Positions 1-7,673 of a stretch of DNA of 27,218 nucleotides are shown one piece after another; the first letter of the stretch is position 1, and the number at the start of each line of letters is the position of its first letter. The notes under the pieces were generated by a model that had not been told where the DNA came from, made no database searches, and saw nothing but the letters and a program-made list of their open reading frames with translations. Position numbers and translations under genes: made by a program. The stretch spans positions 1-27,218 of the forward strand of contig JBKJKJ010000395.1 in assembly GCA_046597455.1 (NCBI GenBank). Direction: 5' to 3'. Source of the DNA: JAQGMV01 sp046597455. Its GTDB lineage: Bacteria > Pseudomonadota > Gammaproteobacteria > Burkholderiales > SG8-41.

Positions 1-661
1 CGAGCTTTTCCCGCGTGGCGCCGAACGCATTGCGCGGGCTGTGGCACGCGACGCAATGTCCGAGGCCGCGCACGAGGTACGCGCCGCGGTTCCAGTCGGC
101 CGATCGGGACGCATCGCGCTCATACGTGCCGGACTCGAAGAACAGCGCCCGCCATATCGCCAGTGCAATCTGCGTGTTGTACGGAAAGCGCAGCGCCTGC
201 GGCGTGGCCCGCTGCACCACCGGCGGCACGCTGAGCAGATAAGCGAAGATCGCATCGGAATCCTCGCGCGTGAGCAGGGTATAGTTCGGATACGGAAAGG
301 CGGGATACAGCAGCCGCCCGTCCTTCGAGCGCCCGTTGTGAATCGCGCGCCAGAAGTGCGCGGCGCTCCAGCTCCCGATGCCGGTCTTCAGGTCAGGCGT
401 GAGATTGGTCGAGTACACCGTCCCGAACGGTGTGCGCACGGCGAGACCACCCGCGTACGCTTGCCCGCCGCGTGCGGTGTGGCAGGCGGCGCAGTTCCCC
501 GCGCGCGCCAGATATTCGCCGCGCCTGACCTGAGCGGGCGTGGGTGAAAACGGCGCAGCGGTGTCGGCAATCCGCTCTTCCCCGCGGAAGTTGAGATACG
601 CGACGAGCAACGTGAGCGCGATGATGCTCACGGCGACTGCAAGAACGATGCGTTTCAGCAC
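1..661 (-). CDS. Membrane-anchored multihaem cytochrome c, alcohol-dehydrogenase cytochrome-subunit type (3' end off window)
   Basis: This is an electron-transfer cytochrome that would carry electrons from a periplasmic dehydrogenase to the respiratory chain. About 220 codons are visible and the frame is still open at the left edge, so the C-terminus is missing. Residues 4-24 form a hydrophobic segment (signal peptide or anchor). Two haem sites are visible, CAACH at residues 57-61 and CVACH at 203-207. The spacing and surrounding sequence resemble the cytochrome subunits of membrane alcohol/aldehyde dehydrogenases, which normally carry three haems; that family assignment is from memory. I chose the GTG at 661 because an in-frame TAG lies four codons upstream and no ATG is available; the ribosome site is weak. 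It lies 80 nt after the c4-like cytochrome gene on the same strand and probably belongs to that operon. A catalytic partner, if any, would lie beyond the left edge. Confidence 0.8.
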   Translation of the reverse strand, partial: MLKRIVLAVAVSIIALTLLVAYLNFRGEERIADTAAPFSPTPAQVRRGEYLARAGNCAACHTARGGQAYAGGLAVRTPFGTVYSTNLTPDLKTGIGSWSAAHFWRAIHNGRSKDGRLLYPAFPYPNYTLLTREDSDAIFAYLLSVPPVVQRATPQALRFPYNTQIALAIWRALFFESGTYERDASRSADWNRGAYLVRGLGHCVACHSPRNAFGATREKL

Positions 662-741
662 GCCGACTCGCTATGGCCTATGGCCCGGCGCGATCCGTTC
701 GGTCGCTGCCGGTGGGCCGTGCGGGACGCCGACGCTCGCGC

Positions 742-1479
742 TCATTTACGCAGCCCGCCGCAGGTCATCGGCAGGGCGTCCGGCACCGCCGCGGCTGGCC
801 GCGAATCGGCGGGCACGGGTTGCGCAGCCAGCCACGTCGTCACCGCGCCGACTTCTTCGGGCGTGAGCCGGGCCGCAATCTTCGCCATGCAGTCCGGCGG
901 GTGCGCACGACGCTCGCCCGACTTCCAGTGGCCGAGCTGAGCCTGAAGATAATCCCGCGGTAGCCCCAGCAGCCCGGGTATGGCCGGCAACACACCCGTG
1001 AGCGTCCGGCCGTGGCACTGAATACACGCCGGAATGTCACGCGCCGTATCGCCCCGGCGCACGAGCGCTTCCCCCCGATTCAGCATCTCACGCGGCGCAT
1101 TCGTGATCTGGGGCGGCGGATACGGCAGGTCGACCCCCGCGAAGTAGTTCGCCATCTCGTCGAGATAGCGGTCGGTGAGATGCTCCACGAGATAGGCCAT
1201 CAGCGGGTAATGGCGCCGCCCGTCGCGAAAATTGACGAGCTGGTTGTAGAGATAGGCCGCTGGTTTGCCTGCGATGCGTGGAAAATATCCGTCGCTCGTG
1301 GCCTGGCCTTCCTTGCCGTGGCACGTCGTGCACGCGGCTACGCGCTGCCCGATGGTGTCGGGGACCTTGAGCGGTGACGACGCGGCGAGCACGCTGCCGC
1401 AGAACACGGCCAGCCAGCCGCCGGCCGCTATCCAGCGGCGGGCTGCCCGAAGCGCTCGAATTGCGGTTCCTGATCGCAT
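742..1479 (-). CDS. Di-haem cytochrome c, c4-like
   Basis: This is a secreted or membrane-tethered di-haem cytochrome of 245 residues. A hydrophobic N-terminal segment (about residues 17-33, ending near LAASS) looks like a signal peptide. It has two class I haem domains: CTTCH at 50-54 and CIQCH at 152-156. Methionines in YPLMAYL (near 94) and in the PPDCMAKIA stretch near the C-terminus are candidate axial ligands. Length and two-domain layout fit the cytochrome c4 family, which shuttles electrons to terminal oxidases. The minus-strand frame stays open far upstream into the aldolase gene, but the real start is most likely the ATG at 1479, directly before the signal peptide; no strong Shine-Dalgarno sequence supports it. 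It follows the aldolase gene by 164 nt and precedes the second cytochrome by 80 nt, suggesting one transcription unit. Confidence 0.82.
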   Translation of the reverse strand: MRSGTAIRALRAARRWIAAGGWLAVFCGSVLAASSPLKVPDTIGQRVAACTTCHGKEGQATSDGYFPRIAGKPAAYLYNQLVNFRDGRRHYPLMAYLVEHLTDRYLDEMANYFAGVDLPYPPPQITNAPREMLNRGEALVRRGDTARDIPACIQCHGRTLTGVLPAIPGLLGLPRDYLQAQLGHWKSGERRAHPPDCMAKIAARLTPEEVGAVTTWLAAQPVPADSRPAAAVPDALPMTCGGLRK

Positions 1480-1486
1480 CGCGCAG

Positions 1487-1522
1487 GTCAGAGATGTGAT
1501 GCCAGTCGGAGATGTGATGACA
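1487..1522. repeat. 18-nt tandem duplication containing GATGTGATG
   Basis: Two adjacent 18-nt copies (1487-1504 and 1505-1522) differ at two positions and share the core GAGATGTGATG. They sit in the gap between the aldolase stop (1644) and the cytochrome start (1479). The core contains GTGATG, the same hexamer that builds the larger octamer arrays elsewhere in the window, but here it is on the opposite strand relative to transcription. Confidence 0.6.
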
Positions 1523-1643
1523 TATGGCGCGCGGGACTTTGCAATCGACGTTCCGTGCGACGAAGAGGCGCCCGCGTGACACGCCGCGGCGGGTACGTCG
1601 CGCACCTGCCGCCGCACGACACGTCCGAAACAGGACTGTCGCG

Positions 1644-2429
1644 CTACAACGCGACGTTGTGCAGGAACTTCGTGCGCTCGCTCCCGCCTGCGATCAGAAA
1701 GCTCGTGTCGCTTCCGCTCAGGATCAGACGCATGCCGTATTTGACATACTTCTCCATGAGCCGGGTGTCGTACACGCCGCCCATGCCCGGGAACTTCTTG
1801 TGCTTGCGGCACGCCTCGATCACCGTGCGATACGCTGCCTCGACTCGCGGATCGTCGAACTCCCCCGGGATACCCATCTCGGCGGTCAGATCGCTGGTGC
1901 CGATCAGCACGGAGTCGATTCCCGGAACGGCCGCAATCGCATCGGCCTGCGCGATGGCATCCGGCGTTTCGAGCATCACGATCACCAGAGTCTCGTCGTT
2001 CGCCATGCGCGCGAAATCCTTTGGCGGCACGTTGTTGAAACCGAACAGCGGCTGCAAACCCGCGATCGACCGGTGTCCCACCGGCGGAAATTTGCAGTAC
2101 GACACCGCGCGCTGCGCTTCCTCCACGGAGTCGACGTGAGGCACGACGATACCCTGCGCGCCCGAATCGAGCAGGCGCGAGGCATGGTGATGTTCCTTGC
2201 CCGGCACGCGAACGATCGGCGTGATCCCGACCGGCAGCGCCGCCGCGCAGATCTGGGCGGCGGTGTCGACGTCGATCGAGCTGTGCTCCATGTCGATGAA
2301 CAGCCACTCGAAACCGCACTTCTTGCCGATGGCGGCGATATCGACCGTGCGCGCCGCGCGCAGCCCCATGCCGAGCGCGATTTTGCCGGCCATGAGCTGG
2401 CGCTTGGTGTAATTCGGGATGGCTTCCAT
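1644..2429 (-). CDS. HpcH/HpaI-family class II aldolase/lyase
   Basis: This is a metal-dependent aldolase of the HpcH/HpaI family (261 residues, the usual length). The family cleaves 4-hydroxy-2-oxo acids to pyruvate and an aldehyde; the real substrate here is unknown. Family landmarks are visible in order: FIDMEHSSID with the catalytic His49, RVPG with Arg74 (pyruvate carboxylate binding), LETPDAI with metal ligand Glu154, and IGTSDLTAEMG with metal ligand Asp180. The start at 2429 is preceded by GGAGATC at a suitable distance. It is cytoplasmic, with no signal peptide. It follows a Bug binding protein across a 217-nt gap filled with an inverted octamer array, and it precedes two cytochrome genes. 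The context suggests breakdown of an imported organic acid. A related alternative is a citramalyl/malyl-CoA lyase, but the motifs fit the HpaI side better. Confidence 0.88.
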   Translation of the reverse strand: MEAIPNYTKRQLMAGKIALGMGLRAARTVDIAAIGKKCGFEWLFIDMEHSSIDVDTAAQICAAALPVGITPIVRVPGKEHHHASRLLDSGAQGIVVPHVDSVEEAQRAVSYCKFPPVGHRSIAGLQPLFGFNNVPPKDFARMANDETLVIVMLETPDAIAQADAIAAVPGIDSVLIGTSDLTAEMGIPGEFDDPRVEAAYRTVIEACRKHKKFPGMGGVYDTRLMEKYVKYGMRLILSGSDTSFLIAGGSERTKFLHNVAL

Positions 2430-2447
2430 TTCTGATCTCCGATTGAA

Positions 2448-2646
2448 GTGATGGTTTGTGGTGATGCAGTGATGTAGTGATGTAGTGATGCGGTGAGGCG
2501 GTGACGGCGTGATGCGGTGAGGCGGTGACGGCGTGATGCGGTGATGCGTGAGGCGGTGATGCGGTGATAGCCCTTCATCACTTCATCACTTCATCACTTC
2601 ATCACTTCGTCACTTCGTCACTCCATCACTGCATCACTGCATCACC
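2448..2646. repeat. Head-to-head inverted octamer array (GTGATGNN arm / NNCATCAC arm)
   Basis: On the plus strand, bases 2448-2569 are about 14 units of GTGATGNN with variants such as GTGAGGCG and GTGACGGC. After a short turn, 2574-2646 are about nine units of NNCATCAC (mostly TTCATCAC). A perfect 24-nt higher-order duplication (three octamers) occupies 2485-2508 and 2509-2532. The two arms are complementary at roughly six of every eight positions, so RNA from either strand could fold into a long hairpin. The right arm abuts the stop codon of the Bug gene (2647-2649), and the left arm ends 18 nt before the aldolase start codon. The array therefore fills the intercistronic gap. Confidence 0.92.
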
Positions 2647-3648
2647 CTAATTGATCTTCGCGATTTTCGATTCCCTGACGACTTTTTCCCACCTCGCGAT
2701 GTCGCTGCGTATGCGCACGCCGAATTCCGCACTCGAGCTGCCGACGATGTCGTAGCCTCGCGCCACCAGGAGCTTGCGCACGTCGGGTGTATCGAGCGCC
2801 TTTTTCATTGCACCGTTGAGCGTGGCAACGATCTCCTTCGGTGTCGCCGCAGGCGCGACCGAGCCGAACGTGCTGACCGAATTGACTTCATCCATGCCGA
2901 GCTCCTTGAACGTCGGCACATCCGGCAGCGCCGGATTGCGCTCCTCCCCGGTCACGGCGATCGCGCGAAGCTTGCCGGCCCTGACCAGGCCCGAGGCCGA
3001 GCTGGTGCCGCCGAAAAGCATGGCGACGTGGCCGGCCAGCACGTCCGCCGTCGCCAGCCCGCCGCTCTTGTAAGGCACGATCACCAGATCGATTTTTGTC
3101 GCCGCCTTGAACTGCTCGATGCCCAGGTGCGTCGCCGTGCCGAGGCCGCCCATCGCGAACGTGAAGAGCGCGGGGCGCGCCTTGCCCAGCGCCACCAGCT
3201 CCCTGAGCGATTTGGCCGGCACCGAGGGGTGGACGATCAGAACGTTCGGCGTCATGGCGAGCAGTGATATCGGCGCGAAATCGCGCAGCGTATCGTACGG
3301 CAGCTTCGAGAACAGACTCGGATTGCTCGAGAACGAGCTCTCGACATTGAGGATCGTGTACCCGTCGGGAGGCGCTTTGGCAACGAGCTCGGTGCCGATC
3401 TGGCCGCCGGCGCCGGGCCGGTTGTCCACGACCACCTGCTGGCCCAGCAACTCGCTCAGCCTGGGCGCCATGATACGCGTCAGATTGTCGGTACCGCCTC
3501 CAGGTGCGAGCGGAACCACGATACGCACGGCGCGGCTCGGAAACGCCGGTTCGGCGGCGCTCACCTGTGCTGCAGACGCGGCCGCCGCGACACCGAGCAG
3601 GCATCGCAACGTCGACAGCACCGTGCGACGCGGGATTACAGCGCGCAT
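2647..3648 (-). CDS. Bug/TctC-family periplasmic solute-binding protein (copy 1)
   Basis: This is a periplasmic binding protein of the tripartite tricarboxylate transporter (TTT) receptor family, 333 residues, full length. An N-terminal signal peptide (charged MRAVIPRR, hydrophobic core, cleavage likely near VSAAEP, residues 30-34) directs export. The first ligand loop VPLAPGGGTDNLTR and the second loop GGLGTATH match the Bug family loops that hold a carboxylate through water molecules. RPGAGGQIG and the PDGYT stretch are further signatures. Start 3648 is preceded by AAGGAGAGGAGG, a very strong ribosome site. No TctA/TctB genes are nearby. It heads a minus-strand set with an aldolase and two cytochromes and is divergent from the FKBP gene. 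Bug ligands are usually organic acids, but the ligand cannot be deduced. Confidence 0.93.
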   Translation of the reverse strand: MRAVIPRRTVLSTLRCLLGVAAAASAAQVSAAEPAFPSRAVRIVVPLAPGGGTDNLTRIMAPRLSELLGQQVVVDNRPGAGGQIGTELVAKAPPDGYTILNVESSFSSNPSLFSKLPYDTLRDFAPISLLAMTPNVLIVHPSVPAKSLRELVALGKARPALFTFAMGGLGTATHLGIEQFKAATKIDLVIVPYKSGGLATADVLAGHVAMLFGGTSSASGLVRAGKLRAIAVTGEERNPALPDVPTFKELGMDEVNSVSTFGSVAPAATPKEIVATLNGAMKKALDTPDVRKLLVARGYDIVGSSSAEFGVRIRSDIARWEKVVRESKIAKIN

Positions 3649-3847
3649 CCTCCTCTCCTTTCGCTTTGGCCTCGGCAGTCAGCGCAGATTGCGCGATCGC
3701 AAGCAGCAGCAGCCGTCGTTTTGATGTGAATCCGGGTGCGTATTATGCGTTACGGATACGGTCGGCACACCGGCCCCCCGCTAATTCTTCGAGGTCTGTC
3801 CCCATCGGACTCGAATGCCGATTAAAATGCGCACCGGGAGGGTATCG

Positions 3848-4264
3848 ATGAAACTCGTTCTTGCAGTTCTAATGCTGTTTTGCTCGCTTCTACCAACACT
3901 TTTGCAGGGTGCAACCATGTCAGAAACCACAACGACGCCGTCAGGCCTGAAATACGAAGAGATCAAGAAAGGCACCGGCGTCGAAGCCACCACCGGAAAA
4001 ACGGTCTCGGTGCATTACACCGGCTGGCTGACCGACGGCAAGAAATTCGATTCCAGCAAGGATCGCGGACAGACTTTCGATTTCCCGCTGGGCGGCGGCC
4101 GCGTCATCAAAGGCTGGGATGAAGGCGTCCAGGGCATGAAAGAAGGCGGCGTGCGCAAGCTGACGATCCCGGCGAGCCTCGGCTACGGCAGCCGCGGCGC
4201 CGGCGGCGTGATCCCCCCGGACGCGACGCTGGTGTTCGAAGTTGAGCTCGTCAAAGTAAAGTAA
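3848..4264 (+). CDS. FKBP-type peptidyl-prolyl cis-trans isomerase
   Basis: This is a single-domain FKBP isomerase that speeds proline isomerisation during folding. The catalytic pocket is complete: Tyr57 (VHYTGW), FDSS at 67-70, Phe77, VIKGW at 86-90, Tyr113, IPP at 122-124 and Phe130. I set the start at 3848 because GGGAGGG lies five bases upstream; this gives 138 residues with a hydrophobic N-terminus (residues 1-20) that looks like an export signal. The frame also allows an earlier ATG at 3815 without a good ribosome site. An internal ATG at 3917 would give the short cytoplasmic form beginning MSETTTTPSG, which resembles known small proteobacterial FKBPs. The cell location is therefore uncertain. 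A rho-independent terminator follows directly, so the gene is probably monocistronic. Confidence 0.93.
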   Translation: MKLVLAVLMLFCSLLPTLLQGATMSETTTTPSGLKYEEIKKGTGVEATTGKTVSVHYTGWLTDGKKFDSSKDRGQTFDFPLGGGRVIKGWDEGVQGMKEGGVRKLTIPASLGYGSRGAGGVIPPDATLVFEVELVKVK

Positions 4265-4291
4265 GCCGCTTTCGCGAGTCACCGCAAGGGC

Positions 4292-4321
4292 ATAACCGGG
4301 GGAAACCCCGGTTATCTTTTT
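4292..4321 (+). terminator. Rho-independent terminator of the FKBP gene
   Basis: A perfect 10-bp stem (ATAACCGGGG at 4292-4301 pairing with 4306-4315) is closed by a GAAA loop and followed by C and a five-T run (4317-4321). It begins 28 nt after the FKBP stop codon and faces the right way. Confidence 0.92.
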
Positions 4322-4385
4322 CGTCCACCGCTTCCGGACGGGCCGAGAGACTCCCCGTCCTCACCGGCCACACTATCCTCGCTGC

Positions 4386-5047
4386 ATGAACCTCAAGCAG
4401 CTGCGCTACATCTGCGAAGTCGTCCGGCACGGCAACCACATCTCTGCCGCGGCGGAGTCGCTGAACACCTCTCAGCCCGGGATCAGCAAGCAGATCCAGA
4501 TGCTCGAGGCGGAGCTCGGTTTCGAGATTTTCCTGCGCAAGCGCAATCGCATCGTCGGCCTGACCGAGCCCGGGCAGGAAGCGCTTGCCATCGCGCAGCG
4601 CATCGCGACCGAGATCAACAACCTGAAGAATCTCGGTGACGATTTCAACGCCGTCGGCGGCGGCCACCTGACCATCGGCACCACGCACACCATGGCGCGC
4701 TATGTGCTGCCGAAGATCGTCGAGAAGTAATGGATGCATTCAGGAAAGCGCGCATCGAGCCCAACGTGGTGTTCGGCTCGGTGGATGCGGACGTGAGCAA
4801 GACCTACGTCGAGCTCGGCCTCGGAATCCCCATCCTGACGACCATCACCTACAGCGGGCAGCACGACCGCGCCTTGCGCGCGCGCGATGCCAGCCACCTG
4901 TTCGAACCGAGCATCACCTATGTGCGGCTGCGCGCCAACACCTACCTGCGCAAATTCCTGCTCGACTTCATCCGCATGCTCGCTCCGCACCTGGGCGAGG
5001 ACGAGATTCGCGCGGCGATCACCAAAGACATCCGCGGCAAACCGTAA
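4386..5047 (+). pseudogene. CysB-like LysR-family regulator with internal deletion and frame change
   Basis: The first 114 codons (4386-4730) are a clear CysB-type LysR N-terminus: a winged helix-turn-helix (residues 18-45, with the TSQPGISKQI recognition region), a linker helix, and the first strand of the effector domain, where THTMARYVLPK matches CysB. The frame stops at TAA 4728-4730. A second frame starts at ATG 4730-4732, overlapping that stop as TAATG. It continues for 105 residues as the CysB C-terminal part (SVDADVSKTYVELGLGI, then TYLRKFLLDFIRMLAPHL). From memory of CysB (about 324 residues), roughly 90-100 middle residues, most of the inducer-binding lobe, are absent. The two parts are in different frames. 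This fits a deletion that destroyed the gene. An assembly error, or two translationally coupled short proteins, are the alternatives. It is convergent with the acyl-CoA synthetase. Confidence 0.85.
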
Positions 5048-5065
5048 CGCGGCGGCGTTCAGTGC

Positions 5066-7222
5066 TCAGTGTCCATCGGCGCGACGCACGATCAGTGCGT
5101 CGACGACTCGCGCCCCTTCGCCCTCACCCAGGACGATGAGCGGGTTGATATCGAGCTCGCTGATTTCGTCACGAAAGTCGTGCGCGAACCACGACAGTCG
5201 CACGATCAGATCCGCCACCGTGCGCCGGTCGCGCGCTGCCATTCCGCGCATCCCGTCGAGCAGCTTCGCACCCCGCAGCTCACCGAGCATGTCCTGCGCC
5301 TGCTGCGGCGTAACCGGGGCTGCACGATACGCGATATCGCGCAGCACTTCGACATAGATCCCGCCGAAGCCCACCGCAACGACAGGACCGAATACCGGGT
5401 CGCGGATGACGCCCAGCATCAACTCGACGCCTGAAGGCGCCATCTCCTGGACCAGCACGCCGTTGATCCGCGCGTGCGGCGCGTAGCGGCGGGCGGCTTC
5501 GAGCACCTGAGCATAGGCATCCTCGACCGCCGCATCGCCTTCGACGCCAAGCCGTATCGCCCCGGCTTCGGTCTTGTGGGCGATGTCGGCCGAATCGATC
5601 TTGAGCGCGACGGCACTGCCGATTTCGCGCGCTTGCGCGATCGCCGCCTCGCGCGTGGCGGCGAGCCGCTCGCGTGTCACCGGTAAACCATAGTCCGCCA
5701 GCAAGGCCTTGGCTTCGCGCTCGGTGAGCTTCAACCCGCATGCGTGCAGCTTCGCCGACGCGGCTTGCCGGTCCAGCCCCGCCGGCCTTTGCGGAACCGT
5801 CTCGCCGGCACGATGTGCTTTGACGTAGTCGCCGAAATCCACTGCCGCGCGCACCGAACGCATGCACGGCGTGGCATCGCGATATACGGGGATGCCCGCC
5901 TTCACAAAATCTCTCGCCGTGAATCCGGCGTCGTCGGTGCAGCCGCCGACCCACAGCATCACCGCAGTCTTCGGACAGCGCGCGACGAAATCAGCCCCTT
6001 GCTGGAGATCGGCTTTCGATATCGAGGCGTAGATCGGCACGACCGTATCGACCGAGGGATCCTCGGCAATCGCGGTGAGCGCCTTGCGGTACAGGGCCTG
6101 GTCGCCGGTAGCGATCGAAGTCATGTCGGTCGGATTGCCGACCTTGCCGTAGCCCGGCATCAGAGCACCCAGCGCGGCCTGCGTCTCCTGCGCGTATTCG
6201 GGCCAACCGATGCCGAAGCTCGCGCCGGCGTCGGCGACCTGGACGATGTTGCCGCCGGTCGGCGACACCGAAGCCGCGCCGCGGCCTTTCGGCCAGCGGC
6301 GCTGACGCAGGAGCACGGCCGCCTCGTAAAGCTCGGTGCACTCGTGGACACGCGTCACGCCGTACTGGCGGAACATCGCGTCGTAAATGTCGTCGTCGCC
6401 GGTAACTGCACCGGTATGAGAAGCGGCCGCACGGCCGCCCGCTTCGGTGCGCCCGAACTTGAGTATCACGATCGGTTTCTCGCGCTCGGCCGCTTCCTGT
6501 GCGATGGCCTTGAATTTCTCGCCGTCCTTGATGCCTTCGACCGCCATCAGCACCACGTCGGTCGTATCGGATCGAAGCATGAAGCGCGCGAAATCGAGCG
6601 TATCGAGGTCGGCTTCGTTGCCGCAGCTCGCCTCGTAACTGATGCCGAGCCCGATTTCCTGCGCGCGCCACATCACGTTGATCTGCCCGAGACCGCCGCT
6701 GTGGCTGACCACGCCGACGTTACCTGCAGGCGCGCGCGGACCTTTGATCGCCGCGGTGGAGGTCATCGCGAAAGCGTCGACGAAGTTGATCACCCCATTG
6801 CAGTTGGGGCCCATGATGCGCATGCCGGTGCGTCTTGCGAATTCGACGAGCCGCACCTGGCGCTCGCGCCCCTCCGCGGTGCCCATCTCGGCAAAGCCGC
6901 CGGTGTACACGGTCGCGAATGGCACGCCGATTTCGGCGCACTCGGCCAGGACCTCGAACACCCGCGCGGTGGAGACGATGATGCCGACGTGATCCGGCGT
7001 TTCGGGAAGATCCTTCAGCCCCGGATAACACCGGAGTCCCCGAATTTCCTTCAGGCGCGGATTCACCGGATAGATCTTTCCGGAGAATCCGAAGCTGGTC
7101 ATCTGCTGGAACACCCGCCCGCCGAAAGAGGTCGGGTGATCGGTGGCGCCGACGAGCGCCGCGGACTTCGGGGCGATGAGGCGGGTGAGGTCGGTTTCGA
7201 TGTTCGGTTCGGGTGTCGTCAT
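5066..7222 (-). CDS. NDP-forming acyl-CoA synthetase (acetate-CoA ligase family, fused alpha-beta)
   Basis: This enzyme joins CoA to a carboxylic acid using ATP through a phospho-histidine, producing ADP and phosphate. At 718 residues it is a full fusion of the CoA-binding, CoA-ligase and ATP-grasp domains. The N-terminal CoA-binding Rossmann domain starts near AALVGATD (21-28). The ligase domain includes SHSGGLG (173-179). The catalytic histidine is His269 in AAASHTGAVTGDDD. The ATP-grasp part occupies about residues 490-715, with ALKIDSADIAHKTEAGAI and GFGGIYVEVLRD. The start at 7222 lies four bases after the MaoC-2 stop codon, so the two are translationally close. The ribosome site is weak, which fits coupling. 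As the last gene of the Bug, MmgE, MaoC, MaoC series it probably activates the imported acid or recovers energy from a CoA ester. The substrate is unknown. Confidence 0.9.
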   Translation of the reverse strand: MTTPEPNIETDLTRLIAPKSAALVGATDHPTSFGGRVFQQMTSFGFSGKIYPVNPRLKEIRGLRCYPGLKDLPETPDHVGIIVSTARVFEVLAECAEIGVPFATVYTGGFAEMGTAEGRERQVRLVEFARRTGMRIMGPNCNGVINFVDAFAMTSTAAIKGPRAPAGNVGVVSHSGGLGQINVMWRAQEIGLGISYEASCGNEADLDTLDFARFMLRSDTTDVVLMAVEGIKDGEKFKAIAQEAAEREKPIVILKFGRTEAGGRAAASHTGAVTGDDDIYDAMFRQYGVTRVHECTELYEAAVLLRQRRWPKGRGAASVSPTGGNIVQVADAGASFGIGWPEYAQETQAALGALMPGYGKVGNPTDMTSIATGDQALYRKALTAIAEDPSVDTVVPIYASISKADLQQGADFVARCPKTAVMLWVGGCTDDAGFTARDFVKAGIPVYRDATPCMRSVRAAVDFGDYVKAHRAGETVPQRPAGLDRQAASAKLHACGLKLTEREAKALLADYGLPVTRERLAATREAAIAQAREIGSAVALKIDSADIAHKTEAGAIRLGVEGDAAVEDAYAQVLEAARRYAPHARINGVLVQEMAPSGVELMLGVIRDPVFGPVVAVGFGGIYVEVLRDIAYRAAPVTPQQAQDMLGELRGAKLLDGMRGMAARDRRTVADLIVRLSWFAHDFRDEISELDINPLIVLGEGEGARVVDALIVRRADGH

Positions 7223-7226
7223 CGGG

Positions 7227-7673
7227 TCACGGTGCCCGGCTCTCGTTCAGGCGCAAGTCCGACTCCAGCCCGCTGGCGGTGCCGACCATGGTCTTGATGC
7301 CGTCCTGGTTTTCGCACCAGCATTCGACCGTGACGCGCGTGCGCTCGCCGTCAGGCTCCCGGCTCGTGATCAATCCGTGCACGCTCAGGGTGTCGCCCGC
7401 GACCACCGGCTTGATGAAAGAGACCGAGATCTTGCCGCCCCTGACGAAACCTGCACCGAGAAAACTCACCATCATCTGCGATACGTACGCCGTCGACATC
7501 AGGGCCTGGGCGAGGACATCCCTGAATCCTTTTTTGCGCGCCCAATCCGCATCGGTGTGTATCGATTTCGGACGCACGCCGGAATAGCAATCGATCTGGC
7601 GGTGCGCGATCGTCTTGATCAGCGTCGGCAGCGCCGCGCCGACTTCGACGGCGCTAGCGGTTTGTGGTTTCAC
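7227..7673 (-). CDS. MaoC-like hot-dog dehydratase/hydratase (MaoC-2)
   Basis: This is a small (148-residue) single hot-dog protein of the MaoC-like family, which hydrates enoyl-CoA esters or dehydrates hydroxyacyl-CoA esters. The expected helix region reads YSGVRPKSIHTDADWARKKG. The usual catalytic pair comes from a D...N/PIH motif; here the His of SIHTD is kept, but the canonical Asp-x-Asn-Pro is replaced by GVRPKS, so the catalytic Asp may come from the partner subunit. The start is GTG at 7673 with AGGAG six bases upstream. The gene overlaps the preceding MaoC-1 frame by 20 nt, a strong sign of coupled expression and of a heteromeric enzyme. Adjacent MaoC pairs of this size often form heterodimers; that is family knowledge, not seen here. 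Confidence 0.82.
   Translation of the reverse strand: MKPQTASAVEVGAALPTLIKTIAHRQIDCYSGVRPKSIHTDADWARKKGFRDVLAQALMSTAYVSQMMVSFLGAGFVRGGKISVSFIKPVVAGDTLSVHGLITSREPDGERTRVTVECWCENQDGIKTMVGTASGLESDLRLNESRAP

Noticed and set aside
742..2319. A single 525-codon minus-strand frame spanning cytochrome and aldolase DNA
   Set aside because: The first 280 or so residues are an out-of-frame reading of the aldolase gene (arginine-rich, no domain). Only the C-terminal part, from 1479, is a real cytochrome.
2448..2646. CRISPR array
   Set aside because: The units are 8 nt and contiguous, with no 25-40-nt repeats or unique spacers and no cas genes.
5744..7297. Plus-strand 517-codon open frame opposite the acyl-CoA synthetase
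   Set aside because: Antisense shadow; composition is His/Arg/Gly-rich and no family is recognisable, while the minus frame is a complete synthetase.
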